In this document: in pieces, positions 1 to 8,252 of the stretch
Numbering within the stretch: position 1 is the first letter of the stretch
Layout of the letters: every line of letters begins with the position of its first letter
Source: Novosphingobium sp. KA1
Lineage (GTDB): Bacteria > Pseudomonadota > Alphaproteobacteria > Sphingomonadales > Sphingomonadaceae
Assembly: GCF_017309955.1 (NCBI RefSeq)
Contig: NZ_CP021248.1
Location: forward strand, 496,001 to 560,000
Direction: 5' to 3'
DNA length: 64,000 nucleotides
Position numbers and translations under genes: made by a program
Notes under the pieces: generated by a model
Database searches by the model: none
The model's input: the letters and a program-made list of their open reading frames with translations, nothing else
What the model was told of the DNA's origin: nothing

Positions 1-470
1 TTCTGCTCACCGCTTATGAGGGCGGGCGCCTGCATCGCGACGCGCTGGCGGCCGATCCGCTGTCCTACGATCCGGCGACGCGCGACCGACTGATTGCGGG
101 CGCGGCGCTGCCGGATGCCATATATGCGCAGGCCATGGCCTTCCGCAGCGTCTTTGCTGAGTATGTGGAGCGCGCGCTGGCTGACCATGATGTGCTGATC
201 GCGCCGGCCACCTTCGGCCCGGCGCCGCGTATCGACGATCCCACCATCCCCATCGATGGCGCGCCGCAACCGGCCCGCGCAAATCTGGGCCTCTACACGC
301 AGCCGATCAGCTTTCTGGGCCTGCCCGTGGTGGCCGCGCCCCTGCCGGTGGAGGGGCTGCCCATGGGGGTGCAACTGATCGCGGCGAAGGGCCGCGACAG
401 CGCCCTGATCGATTATGCGACCCTGCTGGAGGGCAGGGGCCTGATCGCGGCAAAAGGGGAAGGACGATGA
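1..470 (+). CDS. AtzE/HpxY-type amidase, C-terminal part (cut by window edge)
   Basis: The open frame enters from the left edge (first full codon at position 3) and ends at a TGA at 468-470. About 155 C-terminal residues of an amidase-signature enzyme are visible, with the typical closing core of GLPVVAAPLPVEGLPMG and VQLIAAKG. The Ser-Ser-Lys catalytic part lies outside the window. The next gene is an HpxZ/AtzH-like protein overlapping by ATGA, which is the arrangement of AtzE-family amidases acting on biuret- or oxalurate-type compounds. A role in hydrolysing a ureido or amide intermediate of purine or s-triazine-like breakdown is inferred from that pairing; the substrate cannot be read from sequence. 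Confidence 0.85.
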   Translation, partial: LLTAYEGGRLHRDALAADPLSYDPATRDRLIAGAALPDAIYAQAMAFRSVFAEYVERALADHDVLIAPATFGPAPRIDDPTIPIDGAPQPARANLGLYTQPISFLGLPVVAAPLPVEGLPMGVQLIAAKGRDSALIDYATLLEGRGLIAAKGEGR

Positions 471-847
471 CCATGAACGATGCAGGGGTTGTGGCGGAAG
501 TGACGGCGCAGTTGGACCGCTATGAACGCGCGCTGATGGCGGACGATCTGGCAGAGATGGACGCGCTGTTCCATGACGCGCCGACCACCGTGCGCTATGG
601 CGTGGGCGAAGTGCTGTACGGCATGGACGAGATTCGCGACTTCCGCAAAGGGCGTGGCGGTTCCCCCCCGCGCCGCGTCGGCCGGGTCGCGGTCGCTGCC
701 TTCGGTCCTGACGCCGCCATCGCAAATATCGAATTTTTCCGCGAAGGGTCCGACCGGCGCGGCCGCCAGAGCCAGACCTGGATCCGCTTCCCGGACGGGT
801 GGAAGATCGTGTCCGCCCATGTTTCCATCGAAGGCAGCGCCTCGTGA
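467..847 (+). CDS. hpxZ: HpxZ/AtzH-like protein (DUF3225, NTF2-like fold)
   Basis: A 126-aa protein starting MTMNDAG at the ATGA overlap with the amidase. Its pattern (RYERALMADDLAEMDALFHD, then VRYGVGEVLYG near residues 43-53 and a closing FPDGWKIVSAHVS) is that of the DUF3225 family, which includes HpxZ of oxalurate use and AtzH of cyanuric-acid breakdown. Family members are small NTF2-like proteins encoded with AtzE-type amidases; AtzH is an amidohydrolase on 1,3-dicarboxyurea, while HpxZ is less well defined. It ends in a GTGA overlap with the permease, so the three genes are probably translationally coupled. Confidence 0.8.
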   Translation: MTMNDAGVVAEVTAQLDRYERALMADDLAEMDALFHDAPTTVRYGVGEVLYGMDEIRDFRKGRGGSPPRRVGRVAVAAFGPDAAIANIEFFREGSDRRGRQSQTWIRFPDGWKIVSAHVSIEGSAS

Positions 848-1830
848 AAGCGCTGCTGGCACGGCTGAACATCGACAGCTATATCCTGCTGCTGCTCGGC
901 ATGGTGCTGCTGGCGTCCTTCCTGCCGGTGCGGGGGATGGCGGCGACGGTCGCGGAGGGCTGCGCCGACATCGGCATCGTCATCCTCTTCTTCATGCATG
1001 GCGCGCGCCTGTCGCGGCAGGCGGTGATCGACGGCGCGCGCCACTGGCGGCTGCACCTGACGGTGGCGCTGATTACCTTTGCGGTGTTCCCGCTGCTGGG
1101 CTTGGCCGTCCGGGCGATCCCGGGCATCGATCCCGCGCTGGGCACGGGCATGCTGTTCCTCACTCTACTGCCTTCCACCGTACAATCGTCCATCGCCTTC
1201 ACCGCCATGGCGCGGGGCAATGTCGCGGCGGCGGTGTGCAGCGCCTCCTTTTCCAACCTGGCGGGCATTTTCATCACCCCGCTGATGGTCGCCTTCCTCA
1301 TAACCGGGCGGCAGGGCGGCTTTTCCGGCGACGCGGTCGTGACCATCGCGGTCCAGTTGCTGCTGCCCTTTCTGGCGGGCCACTTCCTGCGGCCGTGGAT
1401 CGGCGCCTGGATCGCCCGGCAAAAGAAGCTGCTGACCATGGTTGATCGCGGATCGATCCTGCTGGTGGTCTATACCGCCTTCAGCGCGGCGGTGGTGGAG
1501 GGGCTGTGGAACCGCGTCACGCCGGGCGACCTTGCCCGGATTGCGGGGCTTTCCGTGCTGTTGCTGTCGGTCGTGCTGCTGCTCAGCCATGCGCTGGGCA
1601 AATGGCTGGGCTTCAACCGGGAAGACAGTATCGTGCTGCAATTTTGCGGCTCGAAAAAGAGCCTGGCGTCGGGCGTGCCGATGGCCGGCGTGCTGTTTTC
1701 CGCGTCGCAGGTGGGCGCGATCATCCTGCCGCTGATGTTCTTTCACCAGATCCAGCTGATGGTCTGCGCCGTGCTGGCCCGCCGCTATGCCGCCGCCGAT
1801 ACCGGGCAGGAGGCACTGGCCGGCGTATAG
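844..1830 (+). CDS. Bile acid:Na+ symporter (BASS/YfeH-type) permease
   Basis: A 328-aa integral membrane protein with about nine or ten hydrophobic segments (for example SYILLLLGMVLLASFLP at the N-terminus). Landmarks are FFMHGARLSRQA, TLLPSTVQSSIAFTAMARGN and the late CGSKKSLASGVPMA, all typical of the YfeH/SLC10A7-like branch of the bile acid:sodium symporter superfamily. I chose the GTG at 844 as start because it overlaps the hpxZ stop (GTGA); an ATG further upstream in frame lies deep inside hpxZ. It is probably the uptake system for the compound handled by the two preceding genes. The name reflects the family, not a bile acid substrate. Confidence 0.85.
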   Translation: MKALLARLNIDSYILLLLGMVLLASFLPVRGMAATVAEGCADIGIVILFFMHGARLSRQAVIDGARHWRLHLTVALITFAVFPLLGLAVRAIPGIDPALGTGMLFLTLLPSTVQSSIAFTAMARGNVAAAVCSASFSNLAGIFITPLMVAFLITGRQGGFSGDAVVTIAVQLLLPFLAGHFLRPWIGAWIARQKKLLTMVDRGSILLVVYTAFSAAVVEGLWNRVTPGDLARIAGLSVLLLSVVLLLSHALGKWLGFNREDSIVLQFCGSKKSLASGVPMAGVLFSASQVGAIILPLMFFHQIQLMVCAVLARRYAAADTGQEALAGV

Positions 1831-1847
1831 CCGGCCAGTCGCGCGCC

Positions 1848-2381
1848 CTACAGGCTCAGCCGCTCGGGATCCTCGCGCGCATCCTGTTCCTGCATGGCGC
1901 GGGTCGCCACCGACCCCCAAGGGAAGATGAACCACCGCTTGTCGACCCGCCGGTCGATATTGCGCGACGCATGGTCCACCGTCTCGCGCGAACGGACATT
2001 GTTGATCAGCACGGCAAAGCGCACATTGTCGGCCAACCCGCCATTGTCGATCAGCAGCGACCGGAAGCGGGCGATGGTCTTGCCGCTGTCGTTGATGTCG
2101 TCGACGAACAGATATTTCTCGCCCAGCTGGGTGCAAGCGGCCAGATGGACCAGCAGCGAATCCGAAAAGGCGTGCACCTTCGAACTATGGTCGATGGACA
2201 GCATGGCAATGCCCATGCGGTGCGACAGGAATGTCGCGGGGACCAGCCCGCCCCGGCCGATGCCGACGATATAGTCGGGCACCCACGGATCCCGTTCGAC
2301 CGCGCTGGCGATGGTTTCGACATCGGTCAGAAACTGGTCATAGGACATTTCGGAAAACTGGATATCTTGCGTCTGCGTCAT
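1848..2381 (-). CDS. Purine-type phosphoribosyltransferase
   Basis: A 177-aa PRTase-fold protein. Residues 38-49 (IVGIGRGGLVPA) form the pyrophosphate loop, and residues 90-102 (YLFVDDINDSGKT) form the PRPP-binding motif. Size and motifs resemble xanthine/guanine/hypoxanthine phosphoribosyltransferases, which convert a free base and PRPP to a nucleotide. It starts 9 bp after the stop of the LysR gene on the same strand, so it may be cotranscribed with it. Location beside an oxalurate-type amidase pair fits purine metabolism, but base specificity is not decidable by eye. Confidence 0.85.
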   Translation of the reverse strand: MTQTQDIQFSEMSYDQFLTDVETIASAVERDPWVPDYIVGIGRGGLVPATFLSHRMGIAMLSIDHSSKVHAFSDSLLVHLAACTQLGEKYLFVDDINDSGKTIARFRSLLIDNGGLADNVRFAVLINNVRSRETVDHASRNIDRRVDKRWFIFPWGSVATRAMQEQDAREDPERLSL

Positions 2382-2390
2382 GATGGGCTT

Positions 2391-3344
2391 TCAGGTGGAT
2401 GATGGGGGTGCGGCCGGTTCGGCTTCGCCTGCGACTGTCGCGCATCGGGCGAGCGCCGCGTTCAGCAGGTCCACCAGCGCATGGACAGCAATGGGCGGAT
2501 TGCGCGCGGACCGGACATAGATGCCCAGGTCGGCTTGAAGATAGGCGGGCCGGGCGATGGGAATATGGACCAGTTCGCCTCGCTCGATCTCATCCTCGAT
2601 GCCGATCCGCGTTTGGAAGGAAATGCCCAGCCCGCGCATCGTCAGCTGCTTGGCCAGTTCGACCGAGCTGGTCTCCACCGCGCCCTGGGGTAACTTGCCC
2701 AGCGCGCGTTGCAATTGCTGGCGGATCGATAGGTCCGCTTTGGGCAGGATCAGCGAATGGGACAGGCAGGTCGCCAGCGTTAGGCGTTTGTTGCCCGCGA
2801 GCGGATGGTCGCGCCGCATGGTCGCGCCGAGCGGCAGGCGGCTGTGCGACATCTGGCGCAAGTCGGACGTCCGATCCACGCCAAAGGCGATACCCATGTC
2901 CGCATCGCCGCCGATGACCGCGGCGGAAATAGCGGCCGACCCCAGCACGCTGACCCCCACGGTAATGCGCGGATGGCGTTCGCGCAGTTGCAGCAGCACG
3001 TCGGGGAGGAGGCCCGACGTCAGTGCCTCCACCGCTGCGATCTCGAGATGGCCCGACCGTAGGCCTTGCATCGCTTCCAGCTCCGACCGTACTCGTTCGG
3101 CGTCCTGCAGCACCTCAATCGCATGGCGGGCGAATGTCGCGCCTGCATGGGTGAGTTTCAGCCCGCTGGGCAGCCGGTCGAACAGCGGCGTGCCCAGTTC
3201 ATCCTCCAGCTTCAGCAATTGCCGGTTCACGGCCGAAGATGCGACGTTCAGTCGCCGTGCCGCCTCCCGAACCGAACCCGCACGGCGGATAGCGTCGAAA
3301 TAAACGATCATGGGGGCATGAAAACGATGGGCGCGGTTGGACAT
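2391..3344 (-). CDS. LysR-family transcriptional regulator
   Basis: A 317-aa protein with an N-terminal winged helix-turn-helix at about residues 12-70 (GSVREAARRLNVASSAVNRQLLKLEDELGTPLFDRL), followed by a substrate-binding effector domain. It is divergent from the 2-oxoglutarate oxygenase gene, with 136 bp between the two starts, which is the usual geometry for a LysR regulator and its target. The effector is unknown; a purine- or ureide-derived ligand would suit the neighbours. The last 20 or so residues are a Pro/Ser-rich tail. Confidence 0.92.
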   Translation of the reverse strand: MSNRAHRFHAPMIVYFDAIRRAGSVREAARRLNVASSAVNRQLLKLEDELGTPLFDRLPSGLKLTHAGATFARHAIEVLQDAERVRSELEAMQGLRSGHLEIAAVEALTSGLLPDVLLQLRERHPRITVGVSVLGSAAISAAVIGGDADMGIAFGVDRTSDLRQMSHSRLPLGATMRRDHPLAGNKRLTLATCLSHSLILPKADLSIRQQLQRALGKLPQGAVETSSVELAKQLTMRGLGISFQTRIGIEDEIERGELVHIPIARPAYLQADLGIYVRSARNPPIAVHALVDLLNAALARCATVAGEAEPAAPPSST

Positions 3345-3480
3345 GGCCGCTCGTGGGCCATAATCCTGATTCAGTCAACGTCCTCGTTTCGGCATCGGGG
3401 TGGGCTATAATCGATGCTTTTTTTCGAGCGACTAGACAGGAACAATGGCCGCCGATGTTTAACTCGAGTGAGGATATGAG

Positions 3481-4476
3481 ATGACGCTGACCCTAACAGG
3501 GGATACGATTGAGCGGGACGATGCGCTGACCCTGCCGACGGTGGATATTTCCAGCCTGCTTGGTTCGGACGCAGGCGCCCGTGCCGCCGTGGTGCAGGCG
3601 ATCCGCACCGCTTGCCTAGATAAGGGCTTTTTCTATTGCGTCGGCCATGGCATCGACCCGACGCTGCTGGCGCGGGTCTTCGCGCAGAGCGCGGCCTTCT
3701 TCGCTCAACCGATGGAGCGCAAGATGGAAGGGGCAATGACTCTTTCTAAAGCCAATCGCGGCTATGAACCGCTGCGTGGCCAGACGCTGGAACCGGATTC
3801 CCCGCCCGACCTCAAGGAGGGCTACTATATTGGCGCGGAAGTGGCGGCGGACGATGAACGGGCGCAGAAATTCTTCAACACCGGCCCCAATGTCTGGCCC
3901 GAAGACCTGCCCGACTTTCGCGCCACGATGGAGGAATATTATGCGACGATGCGCAACCTGATAGCAGTGCTGCTGGAAGGGCTGGCGCTGTCTCTGGGGC
4001 TGGACGCGGACTATTTCGCGGATTTCCAAGCATCCCCCATCGCGACGCTGCGGCTGCTCCATTATCCTGCGCAAGAAGCCAACCCGCATCCCGATGAAAA
4101 GGGCTGCGGCGCGCATACCGATTTCGGCGCCATCACGGTGCTGATGCAAGACGGGATCGGCGGGCTGGAAGTGTGGGACCATGACGGCGCGCGCTGGCTG
4201 GCAGCCCAGCCGCTGAACGGCTCCTTCATCATCAACCTGGGCGACATGATGGCACGCTGGACCAACGGCCGCTATCGCTCCACCATCCACCGTGTGATCA
4301 ACCGGTCAGGCCGGGAACGCTATTCAGTGCCCTTCTTCTTTTCTGGCAACCCTGAACATCGGATCGCGTGCATACCATCCTGCCTATCTGCGGGCGAAAC
4401 GCCACACTATGCTTCAATCACGGTCGAGGGGCATATGCGCGAACGCTATTCAGCGACTTACAAGAAGGATTTTTGA
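3481..4476 (+). CDS. 2-oxoglutarate/Fe(II) oxygenase, isopenicillin N synthase family
   Basis: A 331-aa soluble enzyme with an N-terminal DIOX_N region (PTVDISSLL, then GFFYCVGHGI at 49-58) and a double-stranded beta-helix core. Iron ligands are visible as H212 and D214 (GAHTDFGAITVL) and H270 (RSTIHRVIN); R280-Y-S282 is the RxS motif that binds the 2-oxoglutarate carboxylate. Members hydroxylate or oxidise diverse small molecules, so a substrate cannot be named. The purine/ureide-type neighbours make a nitrogen heterocycle possible. A purine-rich site (GAGTGAGG) precedes the ATG. Five bases after its stop the sequence switches to mobile-element debris. Confidence 0.88.
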   Translation: MTLTLTGDTIERDDALTLPTVDISSLLGSDAGARAAVVQAIRTACLDKGFFYCVGHGIDPTLLARVFAQSAAFFAQPMERKMEGAMTLSKANRGYEPLRGQTLEPDSPPDLKEGYYIGAEVAADDERAQKFFNTGPNVWPEDLPDFRATMEEYYATMRNLIAVLLEGLALSLGLDADYFADFQASPIATLRLLHYPAQEANPHPDEKGCGAHTDFGAITVLMQDGIGGLEVWDHDGARWLAAQPLNGSFIINLGDMMARWTNGRYRSTIHRVINRSGRERYSVPFFFSGNPEHRIACIPSCLSAGETPHYASITVEGHMRERYSATYKKDF

Positions 4477-4625
4477 TAAGCGTCTCGCAGGCGGCGGCGC
4501 TGATTGAGGTAGAACCGGATTTCCCAGATCTGTTTCGGTTTCAGGGCTCGCTTCGCACCCACGGCCCTTCCGGCGTTCCAAACCACGCGCTTAGTGACGG
4601 CGGATTCTGTTCCAAGCATTTCCAT
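4458..4625 (-). pseudogene. Tyrosine recombinase (site-specific integrase), N-terminal remnant
   Basis: From the ATG at 4625, preceded by AGGAGAAC, the reading frame gives TKRVVWNAGRAVGAKRALKP then KQIWEIRFYLNQRRRLRD. This is the conserved N-terminus of a widespread plasmid/ICE integrase family that normally continues into an xLFDLAIDSKLRGCDL segment. Here, after RLRD (codon at 4482-4484), the frame runs into unrelated codons and stops inside the oxygenase gene. All catalytic residues (R, H, R, Y) are missing. The break is about 5 bp beyond the oxygenase stop, so an insertion or deletion joined the two. Confidence 0.7.
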
Positions 4626-5129
4626 GATCGTTCTCCTATGGCCACATTGACCATCTGCAGAACGCTTGCCGATATGGATGCGCAGGAATTGCTCCAAGGC
4701 AACGCTGGACGTCGGCTCCTGGCAAGACTTGCCATTCTACACATTACCTAGGAACGGCAGAAATGTCCCAGGCTACGTCATAGCTGAAGGTCCGCTTCCA
4801 AGCGCAGCAACATCGCGATTGAACGACCGGCTTGGTGAAGGTTTTCGGGCGCTTGCGTACGAAAGCCTCCCATGCAGGAACCCGCGGGGCCGATAGGCTG
4901 GGCTATGGGGATTTGCGCTTTGGTGTGATCTGGCGGGGTGAAGTGCGCAGGTTGATGGACGCAGGACAGCAGCGCAGGGGCGGGTGTCTGGATGCGCCGG
5001 AGATGCGTTTTCCGGGCTGTCGACGTTGATACCAGGAGCGGACGTAGGCGCGGCGCGTGCCGGGGGCAGGTCGGCCCTCTGACCACCGCGCGCTCTGCGG
5101 GGCCATGGTGAGAGGCGGATCATGCCGGG
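4626..5129. other. Junction DNA between integrase remnant and IS91 transposase
   Basis: Nothing here codes convincingly; open frames are short or mirror the GC skew. The right portion (from roughly 4870) probably belongs to the non-coding end of the IS91-type element, because IS91 elements carry a few hundred bases beyond the transposase stop. I could not identify the terminal hairpin or the exact end. Confidence 0.4.
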
Positions 5130-6323
5130 TCATGCGGCGCGCTCCCGGATTGGCGGGCTGGGCCTGGGCGGCGCGCGGGGCTGGCTCCAGCGCGGGAAGG
5201 TTTCGATGACGATCATGAGCCCGCCGCAGCACGGGCATGGCGCACAGGTGTCGGGCTCGGCTTCGGGCTCTGGCGCCTCCGTCTCCGGGGTGACCGCAAG
5301 CAGGCGGCGGGCGAGCGCGAGATTGTCGTGGCGTGCGGCGCTGGCGAGCAGGCCGTAATGGCGGATGCGGTGGAAGCCGCGTGGCAGGACGTGGAGCAGG
5401 AAGCGGCGAATGAACTCGTTTGCGGTGAGCGTCATGACCCGCTGGCGATCGGGCCCATCGCGGCGATAGTCCTTGTAGCGCAAGGTCACGCCGTTCGCGT
5501 CGAAGGCGACGAGGCGCCGGTTCGAGATGGCAACGCGGTGCGTGTAGCGCGACAGGTAGGCGAGCACCGCTTCCGGCCCGGCAAAGGGCGGCTTGGCATA
5601 GACCACCCAGCGTTTCTTGCGCGCCGGGGCAAGGTGACGCTGGAAGGCCCGCCGCTCTGTCAGATCGGTCAGGGAGCCGAAGAAGGCGAGCTTGCCGGCA
5701 CCGTGCAGCGCGTTCAGCCGGGTGAGGAACAGTCGCCGGAACAGCGCTCCCAGCACGCGCACCGGCAGGAGAAAGGCCGGACGCGAGGAGATCCAGCGAC
5801 TTGCATCGGGCGCGATACCGCCGCCCGGCACGATCATGTGGACATGCGGATGGTGGGTCATTGCCGATCCCCAGGTGTGGAGGACGGCGGTGATCCCGAT
5901 CCGGGCGCCCAGATGGCGGGGGTCGGCGGCGATGGTCAGCATCGTGTGCGCGGCCGTCTTGAACAACAGATCGTAGACCAGCGCCTTGTTCTGCCACGCG
6001 ATGTCGGCGACCTCAGCGGGTAGCGTGAAGACGACATGGAAGTAGCCGACGGGAAGCAGGTCGGCCTCCCGTTCGGCCAGCCAGGTGCGCGCGGCGGCGC
6101 CCTGGCATTTTGGGCAATGCCGGTTGCGGCAGCTGTTGTAGGCGACCCGCCAGTGCCCGCAGTCCTGACAGGCCTCGACGTGTCCGCCCAGGGCTGCGGT
6201 CCGGCAGGTCTCGATCGCAGACATCACCTTGAGCTGAGTAAGGCTCAGGTGCCCGGCATGGCTCGCCCGGTAGGCCGGCCCGGCCGAACGGAAGATGTCC
6301 GCGACCTCGAGGTCGGCGCGCAC
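5130..6323 (-). CDS. IS91-family transposase (Y2 HUH rolling-circle type)
   Basis: A 397-aa transposase. Zinc-binding cysteines cluster at C52/C55, C65, C70 and C73 (CQDCGHWRVAYNSCRNRHCPKC). The HUH motif is H160-V-H162 (THHPHVHMIVPGGG), and the paired nicking tyrosines are Y256 and Y260 (AYLSRYTHRVAISNRR). Such enzymes move by single-strand nicking and rolling-circle replication, and can carry adjacent DNA with them. It starts at a GTG four bases after the stop of the recombinase gene. The C-terminal 60 residues are Pro/Glu-rich. The gene appears intact. Confidence 0.93.
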   Translation of the reverse strand: MRADLEVADIFRSAGPAYRASHAGHLSLTQLKVMSAIETCRTAALGGHVEACQDCGHWRVAYNSCRNRHCPKCQGAAARTWLAEREADLLPVGYFHVVFTLPAEVADIAWQNKALVYDLLFKTAAHTMLTIAADPRHLGARIGITAVLHTWGSAMTHHPHVHMIVPGGGIAPDASRWISSRPAFLLPVRVLGALFRRLFLTRLNALHGAGKLAFFGSLTDLTERRAFQRHLAPARKKRWVVYAKPPFAGPEAVLAYLSRYTHRVAISNRRLVAFDANGVTLRYKDYRRDGPDRQRVMTLTANEFIRRFLLHVLPRGFHRIRHYGLLASAARHDNLALARRLLAVTPETEAPEPEAEPDTCAPCPCCGGLMIVIETFPRWSQPRAPPRPSPPIRERAA

Positions 6324-6327
6324 CGGT

Positions 6328-7248
6328 TCAACCGGCGTCGGCTGACCCTGTGGGCGGCTTGCCCTCCATCAGCGCCATCAACTGGTCGAGCGGGCTCGAC
6401 ACGGCGTGGATCGTGCGGGTGGAGACCTTGGTGTAGAGCGCCGTGGTCTCCAGCTTGCTGTGGCCGAGCAGGACCTGGATCACGCGGATATCGACATCCT
6501 GCTCGAGCAGATGTGTGGCGAAGGAATGGCGCAGGGTGTGCGGACTGACGCGCTTGCGGATGCCCGCCACCTCGGCCGCCTCCTGAACCGCGCGGTGCAA
6601 CTGCCGGGTCGAGATCGGATCAGTGACGTTCTGGCCGGGAAACAGCCAGCCATGCGCGATCAGCACCCCGCGCTTCCTGCCCTCTCGCCACCACATCCGC
6701 AGCAGTTCGAGCAGTTGGGGCGAGAGCATCGCATTGCGATCCTTGCCGCCCTTGCCCTGTTCGACGCGGATCAGCATGCGCGTGCTGTCGATATCGTCGA
6801 CCTTGAGGTGGGCGACTTCCGACACGCGCAGGCCTGCGCCATAGGCCACGCCCAGCGCCGCCTTGTACTTCATGCCCGGCGCCGACTGCAGCAACCGTGC
6901 GGCTTCCTCGACGCTCAACACTTCGGGCAGCCGGGGCACGATGCGGGTGACGACCAGGGCCCGCGCCAGATCGCGGCGCTTGAGCGTGACGTTATACAGG
7001 AAGCGCAAGGCCGACACTGTGCCGTTGATGGTGCTCGGCCTGACCCCGCTCTCATGCTGCATGAGCTGAAAGCGGCGCAGATCCTCTTCCGTAGCCGTAT
7101 CGGGAGGGCGCCCGAGGAAGGCTGCAAGGCGCTTCACATGGCGCACGTAGTCCTGCTGGGTGTGGGGACCGAGCCCCCGCATCATCATGTCGTGCTGCAT
7201 CCGCTGGCGTAGCGGGCTGATCGGTGCGGTATTGATTGAGACAGTCAT
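6328..7248 (-). CDS. Tyrosine recombinase encoded by the IS91-type element
   Basis: A 306-aa XerC-like recombinase with a SAM-like N-terminal core-binding domain (residues 10-100) and a complete catalytic set: R141 (GAGLRVSE), H237/R240 (SPHTLRHSFATHLL), H263 (LGHSKLETT) and Y272 (ALYTKV). A subgroup of IS91 elements carries exactly this pair, recombinase first and Y2 transposase second, nearly touching (4-bp gap). A GAGAGGAA ribosome site lies 7 bp before the ATG. It belongs to the insertion element, not to the integrase system of the conjugative region. Confidence 0.9.
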   Translation of the reverse strand: MTVSINTAPISPLRQRMQHDMMMRGLGPHTQQDYVRHVKRLAAFLGRPPDTATEEDLRRFQLMQHESGVRPSTINGTVSALRFLYNVTLKRRDLARALVVTRIVPRLPEVLSVEEAARLLQSAPGMKYKAALGVAYGAGLRVSEVAHLKVDDIDSTRMLIRVEQGKGGKDRNAMLSPQLLELLRMWWREGRKRGVLIAHGWLFPGQNVTDPISTRQLHRAVQEAAEVAGIRKRVSPHTLRHSFATHLLEQDVDIRVIQVLLGHSKLETTALYTKVSTRTIHAVSSPLDQLMALMEGKPPTGSADAG

Positions 7249-7698
7249 GGCAAGTTCCTCTCCGTTAAAGGAACTGCCAGCCTCTCCCCGCTAAAGGCCT
7301 ACATATACCACGCTACGCCGCCCCACGCGCCCCTCCCGCGCGAGCGGGTTCGTGCAAGGGCGCGTAGCAGACACCTTCCTAATCTGAGAGCGCAATGCTC
7401 GACGGCGCATCGACGAGCCTCGAGTGCAACGGCGATTCAGTTTCGTTCGCTCTTCGGAGTCAGTCTCGATGCCGCCGCTAGGATGGCATGTGAACCGTGC
7501 GAATTGGATCCAGCAGGAAAAGGTTACCACCATTCTCTCGAACGATTATATCCAGATGCTAATGGGGCAATCTGGAACGTGAGCCCCATAGCCCAACTTG
7601 GCGAAAACCGATGAGATCACCTGTCGGAGACCTCACGGCACCCAGAAATATTGCTCAGCCGCACAACGGATTGACTTGCACCCCCACCGAACCCAGCC
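7249..7698. other. Non-coding or decayed DNA right of the IS91 element
   Basis: No reading frame here resembles a known protein. It probably starts with the recombinase leader (GAGAGGAA before the ATG at 7248) and the element's left end, then passes into degenerate chromosomal or plasmid DNA. No tRNA, direct repeat or attachment site was recognised. Confidence 0.35.
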
Positions 7699-7887
7699 CT
7701 AGGCAAGGTTCCCAGACCGTGCGCGTAGTTCCTCCACGACACAGGCGGCACGCGCGGGCAGGGACCACTCGGAACGATGAATCAGCCAGAGCATGTCGAC
7801 GACTCCAGGCGTGCCTTCAACTACCAGGATCTCTTCTGGGCGCCCGAAGGCGGCGCGGGCATAGCGGGGCAGCACCGTGAAGCCTCG
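7699..7887 (-). pseudogene. LysR-type regulator, C-terminal fragment
   Basis: On the - strand the frame reads RGFTVLPRYARAAFGRPEEI, then LVVEGTPGVVDMLWLIHRSE and WSLPARAACVVEELRARSG before a stop. This resembles the last 60 residues of a LysR effector domain: a 'xLLPxYA' strand, a 'DxLWLxxHR' strand and a final helix. Nothing homologous precedes it; at about 7888 the sequence turns into a fragment of another gene on the opposite strand. Identification rests on pattern only. Confidence 0.4.
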
Positions 7888-7982
7888 AGGCCGCGACACA
7901 GATTGCGTTCTATGCGGGATGGCCACCTGCGATGACCGCGCTGCCGATCATGAAAAAGGTCTTCGAGGAAGCAGGCGTCTGA
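7888..7982 (+). pseudogene. Carboxymuconolactone decarboxylase-like protein, C-terminal fragment
   Basis: The + strand reads TQIAFYAGWPPAMTALPIMK then KVFEEAGV and stops at 7980-7982. The FYAGWPxAMTA stretch is the characteristic C-terminal motif of the carboxymuconolactone decarboxylase/AhpD-like family. Everything upstream of about 7890 is a different gene fragment on the opposite strand, so only some 28 codons remain. There is no start codon or ribosome site in reach. Confidence 0.5.
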
Positions 7983-8080
7983 ACCACGGTACGCGACTCT
8001 CGTATTCGGCTGCGTAGGCAGTTCGATCGCGATATCGCCGTGATCCGCCATTGCGGAGGGCCAACCCCAGGCTTTCCTGG

Positions 8081-8143
8081 GACTGGTACTTGGAGAACCT
8101 TTCCCGCATCAAGGAGTTTGAAGACCGCTCTATCGAAAGGTAA
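8081..8143 (+). pseudogene. Unidentified gene tail
   Basis: A short frame on the + strand reads DWYLENLSRIKEFEDRSIER and then TAA. The even codon use and protein-like composition suggest the 3' end of a lost gene, similar to the fragments on its left. No family can be assigned, and it could be a chance open frame. Confidence 0.2.
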
Positions 8144-8252
8144 TCTGTGCCCCAATGAATACAGGATCCCGTGTTGTACTGCTGCGATCACTTCGCCGCA
8201 TGGCGAGCGAACCCTCTGCCGTCAGCGCACGTGGGTGCAATAGCGATCTGCC

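Larger units (their letters stand above)
5130..7248 (-). mobile_element. IS91-type insertion element (coding part; ends unresolved)
   Basis: The recombinase and Y2 transposase genes are adjacent, co-oriented and both intact, so the element may be active. IS91 elements lack inverted repeats and make no target duplication, so the boundaries cannot be set by eye. They likely lie near 4870-5000 and 7270-7400. It sits between two sets of gene fragments and is a plausible agent of the rearrangement seen around it. Confidence 0.75.

Noticed and set aside
5328..6023. 231-codon + strand frame over the IS91 transposase
   Set aside because: Antisense shadow; the transposase on the other strand has all catalytic motifs.
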